This document shows positions 33,476 through 44,430 of a stretch of 64,000 bases of DNA, piece by piece. A program made the position numbers and the translations under genes. Below the pieces are notes generated by a model. That model saw only the letters and a program-made list of their open reading frames with translations, was not told the origin of the DNA and made no database searches. Where the stretch lies: positions 1,792,171 to 1,856,170 of the forward strand of contig JAJEKV010000037.1 in the NCBI GenBank assembly GCA_021234155.1. Direction: 5' to 3'. The DNA is from Isoetes taiwanensis. Its lineage: Eukaryota; Streptophyta; Lycopodiopsida; Isoetales; Isoetaceae. Position 1 is the stretch's first letter. Each line of letters starts with the position of its first letter.

Positions 33476-33729
33476 TTCAAATCCACCTCATGTCTTTCAT
33501 GTAGTTAGTGTACATCTGATGCTTTTATAGAGAGTAAATTTTAAGTCACCCTTCAAGTCAAGCTCCAAGTCATCCTTCATAGTTCAAACTCCAAGTCACC
33601 CTTGAGCCTATCTACGTTTGTTATAAACCCTAGATTCAAGAAGCTTCAATAGTACTAGGACTTTAGCCCTTAAACTGCATGATTTGTTTTACACGCTGTT
33701 AAGTTCAATACCTAGCATCCAAATTTTTG

Positions 33730-35525
33730 CATATAGGAATAACATACTACAAAACCTCATTGTTTGTTTCACATGCTTATCTACAATAGACCATATTTTC
33801 ACATTGCGCATGCTTATTGAACATAGTCGAAGTTTGAAACAAGACCTCTATATATGCTTTGTGGATTTTACTTCTGCTTTTGATACAGTACCACGCGAGC
33901 TTCTTTGGCAGCGCTTGCAGGCATTTGGGGTTCCACAAGATCTTCAAAATGCAGTTTATCGGCTCTATGAAAGGGTTTTTGCTAAATTTCCAACATCAAT
34001 ACTCAAATCACTAGCAATATTGGAGTTCGTCAGGGTTGCCCTTTATCTCCTACACTCTTTGGCTTGTACATTGATCAATTGGAAGAATGGCTTGATAATC
34101 ATGGCGGCGGAGGTCCACATTTGGCACACTATATCATTAGGCAACTTATGTATGCTGATGATGTTTCACTTTCCGCACATACCGCTTGCTAGTATGCAAA
34201 GAACATTTACATGCTCGCACAGTTTACGGAGAACACACAGTCAAGGCGTGTTAATCGCAAAAGACCAAGCTTTTGGTAGTTCAATCTTCTCGTCACAATG
34301 TTCCCCTATGCACTATGATAGCCGCGAAGTTGAAGTTGTAGATAGCTACAAGTATCTTGGTGTAGAATTCTGTAAGAACACACTTTGGGAACAATGTATT
34401 ACCAAGCCGGTGGTTGCCGGATGGAGAGCACTCTATGCCATGCAAAACAATTGTTTTCGCCAAAGAAATTCATGATTGGCCACGGAAAGCCCACTTGTTT
34501 TGGGCTTTGGTAGAGCCTGCTTTCTTGTATGGTTCTCAAGTGTGGGGGCTGCCATTAGTGCTAGTGCTTGGGAGAGCTTGGAGCGGGTGCAAAAGTCCTT
34601 TCTCACTTACGACCTTGAGTTAAAACAACGGTGCCCTATGCTATTCTTTTACAAGAGACAGGGTTTTTGGCCTCTTCAACATTCCGCCATGAAGCGCCAT
34701 CTCCACTATATCCGCAAGGTGCACCACATGGATGATGTTAGGTATCCCGTTCTTGCACTTGCCATGGTCAATCTCCTCGGCGTTTGAAATGATGTTGGAA
34801 AGAGCATTGCACTACATGGTTTGCCCGTTGGGTTGTGCAACCAGAAAGCATCGCCGATGCTTGCCGCCTCGATCCCGAGCTTTTGCAACAATATCTTAAT
34901 GGTCGTTTTTCTCAAAAGATATGGGACGCAGCTTACTTTGGCCCAAGTGAAAACCGGTCATTATCATGCACACATAAATCCCACTTTTGGCACCGGGGCC
35001 CTAAGCTTATTTGCTTGCTTCATTGTCCAGAACAAGCTTGTAGCTATTGCATCAATTCGCACCGGGTCCCCAGCTACGGATTGAGATGTAGATGGGAGCG
35101 GCGCCGCACTTGCCGCGAGAAGCGAGACTATGCCTGTTGCCGTTCATGTGTTATTGAAGATGAAAGCCATACTCTTCTCGAAGTTGCCCCGCTTTTGAGA
35201 TAGTCCGGAATCATTTTTCGACCTTAGCATTCCATTCCATGCTTCCACAACTTCTCAGCGCACCATCTGTGCATGACTTGGTATTATACATACTTGAGGT
35301 TCTAGATAAACGTCTGCAATTACTGAGCCCTCAGTAGTCATTATCTAAGCTTGTCTAGTATCATCATTACTGCAAAGGTTTTTCCCTTGAAAACCTTTCG
35401 AGGCAGGGGTTTTTTAATCCTAGTAGTAATGATTGTACTAGCCCATTGTATGGGTCCCATGACCTATTGGTCTTCGTGGACGTTAAAAAAACTATTCTAT
35501 TCTATTCTATTCTATTCTATTCTAT
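33730..35525 (+). mobile_element. LINE, 5'-truncated, with RT and C-terminal cysteine motif
   Basis: In order: RT start (STIDHIFTLRMLIEHSRSLK, FVDFTSAFDTVPRELLWQRL, 33770-33960), then in another frame VRQGCPLSPTLFGLYIDQLE and LMYADDVSLS (YADD at about 34150), a post-RT region (ALVEPAFLYGSQVWG, about 34500; RVQKSFLTYDLELK) and a cysteine-rich end (RRTCREKRDYACCRSC, VIEDESHTLLE, about 35100-35185). A 3' UTR with a hairpin follows, then TTCTA pentamers ending near 35525. At least three frame changes make it inactive. The endonuclease half is missing, as usual for 5'-truncated LINE copies. The pentamer tail instead of poly(A) separates it from the L1-type LINE at 44-47 kb. Confidence 0.88.
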
Positions 35526-36790
35526 CCAAAAATCTTCTGCTGGAAATAAGAAAGCCGCAGCTCCTACTTAACAATGCTCTGGAAGTATATAACAATGAGT
35601 AGATTTCGTTCACATGTTGCTGCAAAAATGGATATGTTCAAGAGGCTAAATTACAACACTTTTAATTGTGGTGGCATCTAGTTTTCCAACCGAAAAGATG
35701 TGTCCAATGGTTAGCAAGGGCTTCATCTTTGTTTTCATTGGCTACTCGAGGTGTTAGCTTTTTTTTTTTTTTTCCCTGCCACATGCTATCTCAATTTTGT
35801 GTCCAAGGACCTGGAGAAATCCATGGCTTTTAGGAGAGTAAATATGTCCAACATAGTGCCATAGATTGCATTACGACCAATAAACAATCACGACATGTCA
35901 AGAACTAGATACAGAAATTGGCTGCAAGATGTCTGCATATTCAAGATGGACACATATTCAAGATTCAATGTCAGCATGTTGCACTTAGAAATAGATAATT
36001 AGGGAGTTTGGGGACTAGATTGTTGCAGAAATTTATAAATGGGCGCCATGAAATGCATATGTTAGGCAATATTTCTTGCCAATATATTTTGCAAGGCAAG
36101 TACAATTACCGTGTCTCTATCTCACGAAATACCATCATTGCAAGGTATAGGAAATTACATACCACAACTTATGATATCCAAAATAGATTTCTTGAGACAA
36201 GGTTAATTACCAGGTGACTATCTCAAAAGAGTAGGCCGTTGCAGGATATGCATGATCACCGAATTATATAATTACAAATAATTATAATAAACCATTCTTT
36301 ATTGAAGAAAATGGATGCGAACATCTGATAAGCACTTCCATATCTTGAAAGTGCATAGTAATATGCCATATTGTGATTTCAAGGTATATAGTATTTGGAA
36401 AATATATAACCACAACTTGCAATATCACTAAATAGATTTCTCAAAGCAAGTGTGATTACAGTGCGACTATTTCATAAAGAGTATCGTCATTTGCAGGATA
36501 TGTAATGTCTAGGAATTATATGAATGCTTATTGAATTAAAATGGATGCGAGCATTTCATTTAAACACTTCCATATGATTACAACAGTCCTGAACCATTTT
36601 TATTGAAGAAAATGGATACGACATTTGACTTAGGCACATCTATATATTGATTTTGCATAGTACATTTGTTAAACCGTCTTTTGCCAATATGAACCTCATT
36701 GAAACCCATAAAATGACGGCATCACCTCTCTTGACATTAGACCAAAACCAAGGTGTTTAGGTATCTATAACTCTATGCATTGCATCAAAA
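35526..36790. repeat. AT-rich, two diverged repeat units
   Basis: Segments at about 36120-36365 and 36375-36660 share the order ACATACCACAACTT / ATAACCACAACTT, ATAGATTTCT, GTGACTAT / GCGACTAT, TTGCAGGATATG, GAAGAAAATGGATGCGA and ACTTCCATAT. They are an old tandem duplication. No coding region. Confidence 0.5.
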
Positions 36791-36800
36791 TGTATTTAAC

Positions 36801-36828
36801 GCCCGACAACGCCAGGCACCGTTTCTAG
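36801..36828 (+). mobile_element. Possible Helitron 3' terminus
   Basis: GCCCGACAACGCCAGGC (degenerate hairpin) then ACCGTTTCTAG followed by T. Plant Helitrons end in a GC-rich hairpin about 10 nt before CTRR and insert 5' to a T. The 5' end was not identified. A similar hairpin lies at 37007-37024 without a CTAG end. Confidence 0.4.
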
Positions 36829-36833
36829 TCATA

Positions 36834-39800
36834 CATATAATCTTTTCTCGTTTTTTTTACGAAAAATTCTCAGAATACCCGAAAAATGCCTAGCACAAAC
36901 CACAAAAGATTCAAAGTTGTTTTGAAGCCAAAAACAAAATTGTGCGACAACATGATAGTCAAACTCAAGGTATCTTATAGATATATTCGTCTTCTCTGTT
37001 ATGGTGGCCGGCGTTGCCGGGCTTTAGCAAATGTGGATTGTAGAATGGTTTTGCATTAGTAGGCTTTAGAATAGTGTCATAATAAGGATGCCATGAGTGA
37101 ATTAAGGTGCACTACAACATAGGTATGCAAAGATTTGGCAGCCGATGCAATTCCAATCTCGAAGCTCGCAAGGTTCTACTTCTTTTCTATACATGAAACC
37201 TCATTCGAGATATCCTAAAATGATTGAACTAGTTAACTGTTCAACAACATTTTAACAACCATTTATGTAAAGAAGAGAATTGGAAGTCATGACATGAGTA
37301 AAAGCTTCTAATATGGTTATGATAGTTTTCATATAAGTAGATAAATTGGATTTGTATGCCTGGAAATGAGATTGTGTAGGATGTTGTCGATCTATGATAA
37401 GTATTTTGTGTATTATAAAGAATGGCTTAATGAATCAAGTGGTTTTGGACCATTTGCAATTCAATTAGAAATTGAAGTTTGAACATAATAATTGCTTACA
37501 ATATATGTTTTAGAACCTATTTGTGTGACTATGAAAGAACAAAAGCACCAATTCTTGAAACGTTCGAAGCAAAAGTTGGTAATTGTGTTGAGAGGAATGG
37601 TAGATGTTAAGGTGGATGACAAACATGTTGTAAGAACGGAAATAGATAAGCTTGATGGACGATATTATTTCTTGTTGGTAAGCAGAGTGCTAGTCTTGTT
37701 GTATGAGCTTAATAAAATGGCAAAACAACTTGATTCTCAAATAACAGGAGTTTCACAAATCGTTATATTTTTTAGGACATTGTATTCCAAGAGACTTTAC
37801 TACAATCACATGCTTTTTACCATAAATTTCTCTTACTTCAAGAGCTATAGAGCATGTCATGGTCAAATTATGATATTAGAAATCAATGATAAAAAATCTA
37901 GACAAAAGAATGCAATGGCTATGCATAGGTGCTCTATAGTTGAAAAAATGCAAACTCGTGCATGAAATACTTGGAGACCTACCATATAGTCAATGGCCTA
38001 TATGTACCAAGCTACAGCTATAGACTCCTGCATAGATTTACAATTAGCATGTACAGGGAGCACATAAGATATAGTTGCCTGCAACCACTTTGGTAGGCAA
38101 AATGTCATCTTTGCTTTTTAAGGTTATGAACAACAAAAAAGGCTCTATCTCAAAGATAATTTATTTACATCGGCTTCCATTATAAATTTCCATTTTTAAA
38201 CAGAATGATTGACAAATAATCCAGTAGATGAGAAAAAGTAAGCTTGGAACCCTTGTTCATCTACAAAAGGCTCCAGCTTCCGCTGCTACAAAATGTTTTA
38301 GCTTCCCCCATTACAAAACGTTGTGGCTTCCATTCTTAATCTTCAATAATAATGTGGCTCATTTGTTAAATTGTTTATATTTCACCATGCCTTCTTCAGC
38401 TTCGCTGTGAATCTAACTTTGACAGTTTCTGAGCTACCCAATCAGGTGTACCTTTTGAATTGTAGTTCTATGCCTAAAATCTGGACTTTTGATGGTTTTT
38501 TGAAAGTAATAATGTACATTTGTCACTTCTCATTCATGCAAAAAAATGCTAGCAAGTAAACCAAAATTCAATAAAAAGGCCTACTTTTTTCCCTCTATTG
38601 TCCCACCATGCAGAGGGATCGGAGAAAAAGGCCTGCCAAAGCTTAGCAGTTTCTAAGTTTCTATCTAAAAAATAAGAATTTCAGGATAGAACATCGGATT
38701 CATAAGGTTAATAATAAGATCAAACACTTAATACTTGAAACAAATGTCCTATTTCTTTACCTTCATAAGATGTGGCCTGTGAATCCCATGGTTTGCGAGG
38801 ACCTGTTTGAAAACCAGCTCCGGGCTTAAATGGAAGAAAAGGTCACGTAACTAATAAGATTTTAAAAATTTAAAATATGGTTGTGCAAGTTAAAACGGAT
38901 TTGGTTGTAGGTTCATATACCTTTGTAGTATCTGGTTCACCTGATTAGAATCAAGTAATTATGGGCCATTGAGATTCGAGACAATGAGGGCTTGGGGCAA
39001 AATACCCTTGAAAGAATTGTTTTAGACCTGCATCTATCAAATGTCCTTTATTACCCATTCGCTATAGATAAGATCGTCTTAGCAAAGATAATCTTAGAGA
39101 TTGATATATCAAGGAATCTTGGTTTGAAGTGCAATTATATGAATTGACTTTGTCATTGTCTATATGTAGATGGCATGTTGTATTGTGGATATGATAGCTA
39201 TGTCATAAAACTCATATGACATACACAAAGATGCAAATACGACTCTCATGTGATGTTGCTATGATTAATCTCTATAATTAAACTCGTAGTTAGTTTATTA
39301 TAATAAAGTTGCAAGATATTTAGTTTCTAAAAGAAAACATGCACGTAAATTGACACGAAGACCATCTGTGTCTAAGTTTATTTTTTGTAATTGTAAATCA
39401 AGAAAGAACCAAAGAGCATGGACTGGAACCAAAAAGTACTAACATGTGGATTAGCACATCCATGCCCCATCTGTTGCTGCTAAATTTCGTGACTGAACTC
39501 TATAAGTTATTTCATAACATATCAAAGAGATGCAATCTAGATATAATGGTAATCGTCTTAGTAATTATTACATGTTGTTCCAGCTCAATCAAGCTGCAGG
39601 CAGATCCTCATGTCGTTTCACACTTAAAGGCTCTTCACCTAGCAAAAAAATTCTCAAAGCACTTTAAAAATTTAGCTATATTCAGGCTATCATCTAAGAT
39701 AACCAAAGGGCATGGGCATTCAATGTGGAAAATTTGTAAAACATGCTATTCTACAAGATATGTGAGTAAAATAAGTTTCCATTGAGCTGTACAATTTACT

Positions 39801-39900
39801 TACAAAATCTTGTACGCAAAGAGGACGATATAATGCCTGCTTTTGCTGCAAAATGTGCAAAAAATCCATAAGCATAGTGCATGGCTAACAGGAAAAATGT
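36834..39900. other. Long AT-rich stretch with no supported gene
   Basis: The longest frame (37492-37965, +, 157 residues with a TTG start) encodes a lysine/leucine-rich peptide (VIVLRGMVDVKVDDKHVV) that I do not recognise. It might be a decayed gene but could be chance in AT-rich DNA. The small frames at 38228-38559 and 39444-39785 have no family resemblance. Confidence 0.35.
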
Positions 39901-39931
39901 TGTGTTTACCTACAATCATTTCATACAAATA

Positions 39932-42190
39932 TCAAGCCTTTCTTTGAGTACCAAAATATAATCTACTCTGAATTCTGTCCCACTCCTTTGATGTTTCTAT
40001 CTGCCTCAATTTTGCTGTCGCTTGTTGCAAGTTCTTAAGTCCTTGTCCAAGCTGTGCTAATGATAGAGCTCTCGGTAAAGCTTCAACTGCGCGCTCAATT
40101 CTATTTCCATTCATAATTATACCTGCCCCTGCAAGAACACTTGCACCAAATACAACCTGATGGCCGTGCACCAAAGATGCTTACCACGGTGCTTTCTCAT
40201 AACACTATAAAAGCTTGTCTTTATAGTAGATATGCTAATCCTTCAGGCTGTTTGCTACAATGCTATGGGTCTGTAGCTTTACTTTTTCCAAATCAATGCA
40301 ATTTTAAGAGATATTAGGACTTTTGGAATTGGGAAGATCCTTTCTTTTAAACTAAAAGTGGTTTGAAAATTGGCGTTATTGCCCTTGATGCAGCCATTAT
40401 GACACTCTTTTTGGCCTGAAGCATCCCTATCTTCACAATTGCTGGAACTTTAAAAAATATTACCTTCATAACTGTTGAAGCTGATGTCACGTGGGATAAG
40501 GATGCCAGTCCTACAATAGCTGCTGCACCTGCACCTACAACAACTACGGGCTTTTCTTTAAGTCGACCTGTGCTTCCATCTTTTCTATCATTTTCTTCAG
40601 ATTCTCCATACACAAAGCATTCTGATGCAAGAGCACTCACCTCAGAAGTTCAAAATAGAATGATGCTCTTGGTGACTTGGAACACTACCAAATCATTTCG
40701 CATACAACATACACAACTTATACCACATGTTAAAGATCTACAAATGAAGGCATATATGTGCTTCATGATTTGAGCTCTCTGCTTGAATAGAACAACTATA
40801 TTGGTCCAGCACAGCCATTTGCACATGCAAAATAATAGGAAAAAAACTCTAATAAATGAAGCTTAAAAATCTGAACGATGAAACTCTAGCATTTTCCTCT
40901 CATCCAATTAGAAATGTATAGCTGCAATATTGCATGCTTTTAGAAATTATTTTACAGTGCACCTTATAATTCTTCACACAGTGGACCTCTTGAAAAAATA
41001 TTAAACCTCTTGTGTGAAGATGGGATGATGAGATCTGAAATTGGAATAAGAGAAACCGTGTGGAGCCGGAATGATAAGAAAACAATTGCTATAACCGGAA
41101 GCAACAATAAGAGAAAGCTAATTTTATATGTCCAAACTCATACTTCAACCCAAATATTACAGAGTAAAATATATTGTTCTTGCCTCGTCATTCTAAACCT
41201 CATGTGTTGTGTTACTTACAATTGATACCATGTCGAAGAACAACCACTCTCCTAAGCATCGCCTATCTGCAAGAAATGTAACAATAAGAAACACCCAGCA
41301 AGCATATACCGGCAATTAAATAAATCATACCTCCATTTCTGAATCACGGGTCTCCTAACCCATGCATGCAACTGCCCTACACAATTTATCTTGCTGCATT
41401 ATTCCATGCTTGTTTTCCCGCTCCTGTGGCCTTCTTAAAGGCCCATCACGAATATATCAAGAGTGCATGTTTCAAATGCTGACAGTAAGAATCGGATAAA
41501 GGTCTTGCAATGGACAAAAGCTTAGTACCTATAAAGGAAGAACAAAGATTTGTAATGAGGAAGATCGTCACGAATGTATCAGAGAAGAATGTATCAAAGA
41601 ACAATTGTCACAAATGTATCAAAGAAGAATGTATCACGGACAAACTTACAAAGAAGAACATGTACCTCTGCCACTGTGAGGAGTAGCAGCTACTCCTGTT
41701 AAAATCATGCATAAGAAATATACATGCGCACTGTGTGAGACTCCTACCAGAATCATATTGCAAATGCTAATGCAAGAGACATAGTCCTCATCTTCCAGGA
41801 TTTGTATGATTTGTGGATTTGTACCAGGAATGCCTGCCATAATCTCAGGGAGACCCCAGTCATTTCTGGAAGATGCATTATCCAATCTGCATAAATCAGG
41901 GTCTGTAACAACGCAGATTACCCATTTTTGAGGGAACCAACAACACATCTGTTGGCCTCCAGGCATGTACCCATAGATTTCAAGCCAGAGTAAGCTCCAT
42001 TATCCAATCTACAAAGATTTTTCAAACGCTCTAAGGCAGTACCTACAACATCAATATGCAGAGTTAAATACTTAGATCAATGTACGGATAATAGAAATCG
42101 CCAAATTACAACACATACAATTCCTCAAGTAGTTGATTTCGTCTTTACATACCTGACTACAACGAACTCGCTGAATTCAAACTCCGCCAT
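39932..42190 (-). CDS. Possible intron-rich unknown gene (exons only partly resolved)
   Basis: Several - strand pieces look like exons. 42190-42153 starts ATGGCGGAGTTTGAATTCAG (MAEFEFSEFVVV) and ends at donor GTATGT. From 42042, after acceptor TTGTAG, come ALERLKNLCRLDNGAYSG and, after a stop or unseen intron, VTDPDLCRLDNASSRNDWGL, GIPGTNPQIIQILEDED (to about 41780). 41266-41220 is a 47-nt piece between TTCTTGCAG and GTAAGTAA (RRCLGEWLFFDMVSI). 40640-40350 is VSALASECFVYGESEEN and a glycine/alanine-rich VVVVGAGAAAIVGLASLS. 40160-39932 is VVFGASVLAGAGIIMNG to LYFGTQRKA and a stop. The LCRLDN repeat is faintly armadillo-like. The frame from exon 1 into exon 2 does not fit as read, so it may be a pseudogene. 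Product unknown. Confidence 0.35.
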
Positions 42191-42960
42191 AGCCGTCGCT
42201 TGCTTCAACGGCTGGTAAAAAAATCGTAAGATTTTTGAACCCTAGGCCATGGTTCAAAAGAAACGGAGGAATGGAAGGGCGAACATACCCGAGTGCCCAT
42301 CGGCTACATGAATAAGCATCCCTTCATCTGTCTATAAAGTCGTTGCAGTCCCAAAGAGCCGATTCAATGAAGTGGCAGTCAAGAAACGTCAAGAACAACC
42401 CAACCTGTAGGGCTTACCTATAGTGGCATCTTAGTGCTAAGAGCCCCAGTAGCAGAGCAAATCCACGATGTCCTCCATGCCGTTCACATACTCATGCCGG
42501 ATTTGAAGGTGGAAATAAAAAAGGGGCAAAATCGAAACCAAAATCAAGGCTAAGGAATTTTTCCCGATTTTTGGCAAATCGGAATTGTTTTCCGGCAGGC
42601 AAAACCCTCGAAACCTTAGGAAATCAAGTTAAGAGAAAATTCCAAAAAGTTTTCGGAACCCCGGAAAAACCAAATTTAAACAATAGGATAACAAGTTAGA
42701 AGTGTACAACTATTATTATAGCAGTTGTTGTAAGCTCAATTCCAATTTCAATTAAAATTGTTGTATAGAATAGAATTGAATTGGATAAAATAGAAACGAT
42801 GTAAATGTGCTTCCTCCAATGGCACACACTATTATATGCTCTTCAAACATCCTCGAAGCAATACGTTCACATATCCAAAATGATCAAAATATCATAGATT
42901 CCTATTGTTAGTGTATTTCGAGCACTAAGTGCATAAAGTTTTAACCAAAATTCATATAAT
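42191..42960. other. Upstream region, nothing recognised
   Basis: Contains G/T- and A-rich phrases, and an AATTGTTGTATAGAATAGAATTG-like imperfect inverted stretch around 42730-42785. No gene supported. Confidence 0.35.
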
Positions 42961-42963
42961 ATA

Positions 42964-42992
42964 CTAGTAATAGTGCCCAGCGTTGCTGGGCA
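42964..42992 (-). mobile_element. Helitron-like 3' terminus, reverse strand
   Basis: On the - strand: TGCCCAGCAACGCTGGGCA (perfect 8-bp stem, 3-nt loop), then CTATTA and CTAG followed by T, a textbook plant Helitron 3' end. The element body would extend to higher coordinates. A similar but decayed hairpin (CAGCCTTGCTGGGC) is at 43070-43083. Confidence 0.5.
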
Positions 42993-43139
42993 TAAGTTGA
43001 GAACCTGTATGGACGGTAACATGTTAAGCTCGGGGTCCTTTTCATAAATCTAATATAATAGAAACCAAGCTCAGCCTTGCTGGGCTATAAGAGATTCTTG
43101 TGCATTCGATACCATTTTCCCTTCTCCGTGCCTTTTTGC

Positions 43140-44140
43140 TCTATCATGCATTTCCCTTTTTCTTTTCCTTTTTTAATTTTTTCCTACACACCTCCCTTTT
43201 TTTTTTTTTTCCTTTTTCTCACTTTCTCTATATGTTTTTCTTTTTTCTTTTTCCCATTTTTCTTTTTTTAACCCCGTTTTCCCTACCCTTCTCTTTCCTT
43301 TTTTTTTTTTTTTTTCTTTTTTCTGACGAATTTTTTCCTTTCCCTTTTCATCACTTTCCTGCTTTTCTCTTAATTTGTCATGCCCCTTTTCTCTTTTCTT
43401 TTTCCCTTTCTTTTATTTTTCTCTCTTTCTCTTTCCCTTTTTCCATGTTTGTTTTCCATTCCCTTTTTTCCACCTTTTTCATGTGCCTTTTTTCCTCCTT
43501 TCTCTACCCTCTTCCCCTGGTCCCATTTTTCCCCTTTCCAATTGCCCATTTTCCTATTTTGTTTTTCCCTTTTTCATTTCTTCCCTCCTTTTTTCACTTT
43601 TCCCCCTTCCAATTTGTTTCCTTCCTTCTCCCTTTTATGTCTTACCTCTTTCCCTTTCCATTTTCTTTTCCCCTCTTTTTCCTTTTTCCTTTCCCCTTGG
43701 ACAATTTCTTTTTTCCATCCCCAATTTTTCCATTTTCCTTTTCTCCTTTTGCTCTTCCCTGTTCTTCCTTTTTTCCTATTCTCATTTCCCTTTTCCTCTT
43801 TTTTCCTTTCACGTCTCCCTTTTCCCTTTTTCCTTTTCCATTTGTCCACTCCTTGCTTTCCCATTTTTCCCTTTTTCCTTTTTCTACATTTCTCTTTCGC
43901 TTTTTCTTTTTTCTTTTCTCTTTTACTCTTTCTCTCTCCCTCCCCTCCCCATTTTTTTTTTTAATTTGCCCTTTCATTTTCTCCCTTTTTTGTTTCCCTT
44001 TTCCCTTTTTCCATTTCCCTCTCCTTTTTGTTTTCTTTTTTTCTTTTTTTCTTTTCCCCCCCTCCCTTTTCCTTTTCCCCTTCCTTTTTTGCCATCCCCT
44101 TTTTCCCTTTCTCCCCTTCCTTTGCCCTTTTTCCTTATGC
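43140..44140. repeat. One-kilobase polypyrimidine tract
   Basis: About 1 kb of almost pure C/T on the + strand, built from irregular TTTTCCC / TTTCCCTTTT units with rare ATG, CAT or GG interruptions. All long frames here (349, 275 and 194 codons of F/S/P/L on +, K/E/G/R on -) are by-products of composition and not genes. Such tracts can form triplex (H-DNA). Confidence 0.95.
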
Positions 44141-44430
44141 CCATTCTGAAACTTTTAAACCATGGAATTGAAGTGAATCTACACCATTGGTATACCATCT
44201 AAAAGACTAAATCTGGCCGTCTAATCGGATGGTCAATCTCAATCTAGGGTTTGATACATGACATAGATACCTACTTATGCTATAATTTTATAATGTAAGA
44301 AGATACCTATCATGCACATCCCGACATCCTCGTAGCCTGCAAATAAGAAGAATACCTCCTTTCTTTTCTCCATAGTCGAATATCTAGCATAATAACATGG
44401 GGTTTCTTTTTTAATTTTTGTACGCTCTTC
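44141..44430. other. Unremarkable spacer
   Basis: Nothing recognised between the pyrimidine tract and the LINE tail. Confidence 0.4.

Noticed and set aside
33405-35525. Treating the (TTCTA)n runs as a plain microsatellite
   Set aside because: They sit exactly at LINE 3' ends in both orientations with the same preceding sequence, so they are LINE tails.
43100-44202. Frames of 349, 275 and 194 residues (+) and K/E/G-rich frames (-)
   Set aside because: They are products of the polypyrimidine tract; amino-acid content is only F/S/P/L or K/E/G/R and no start or domain is credible.
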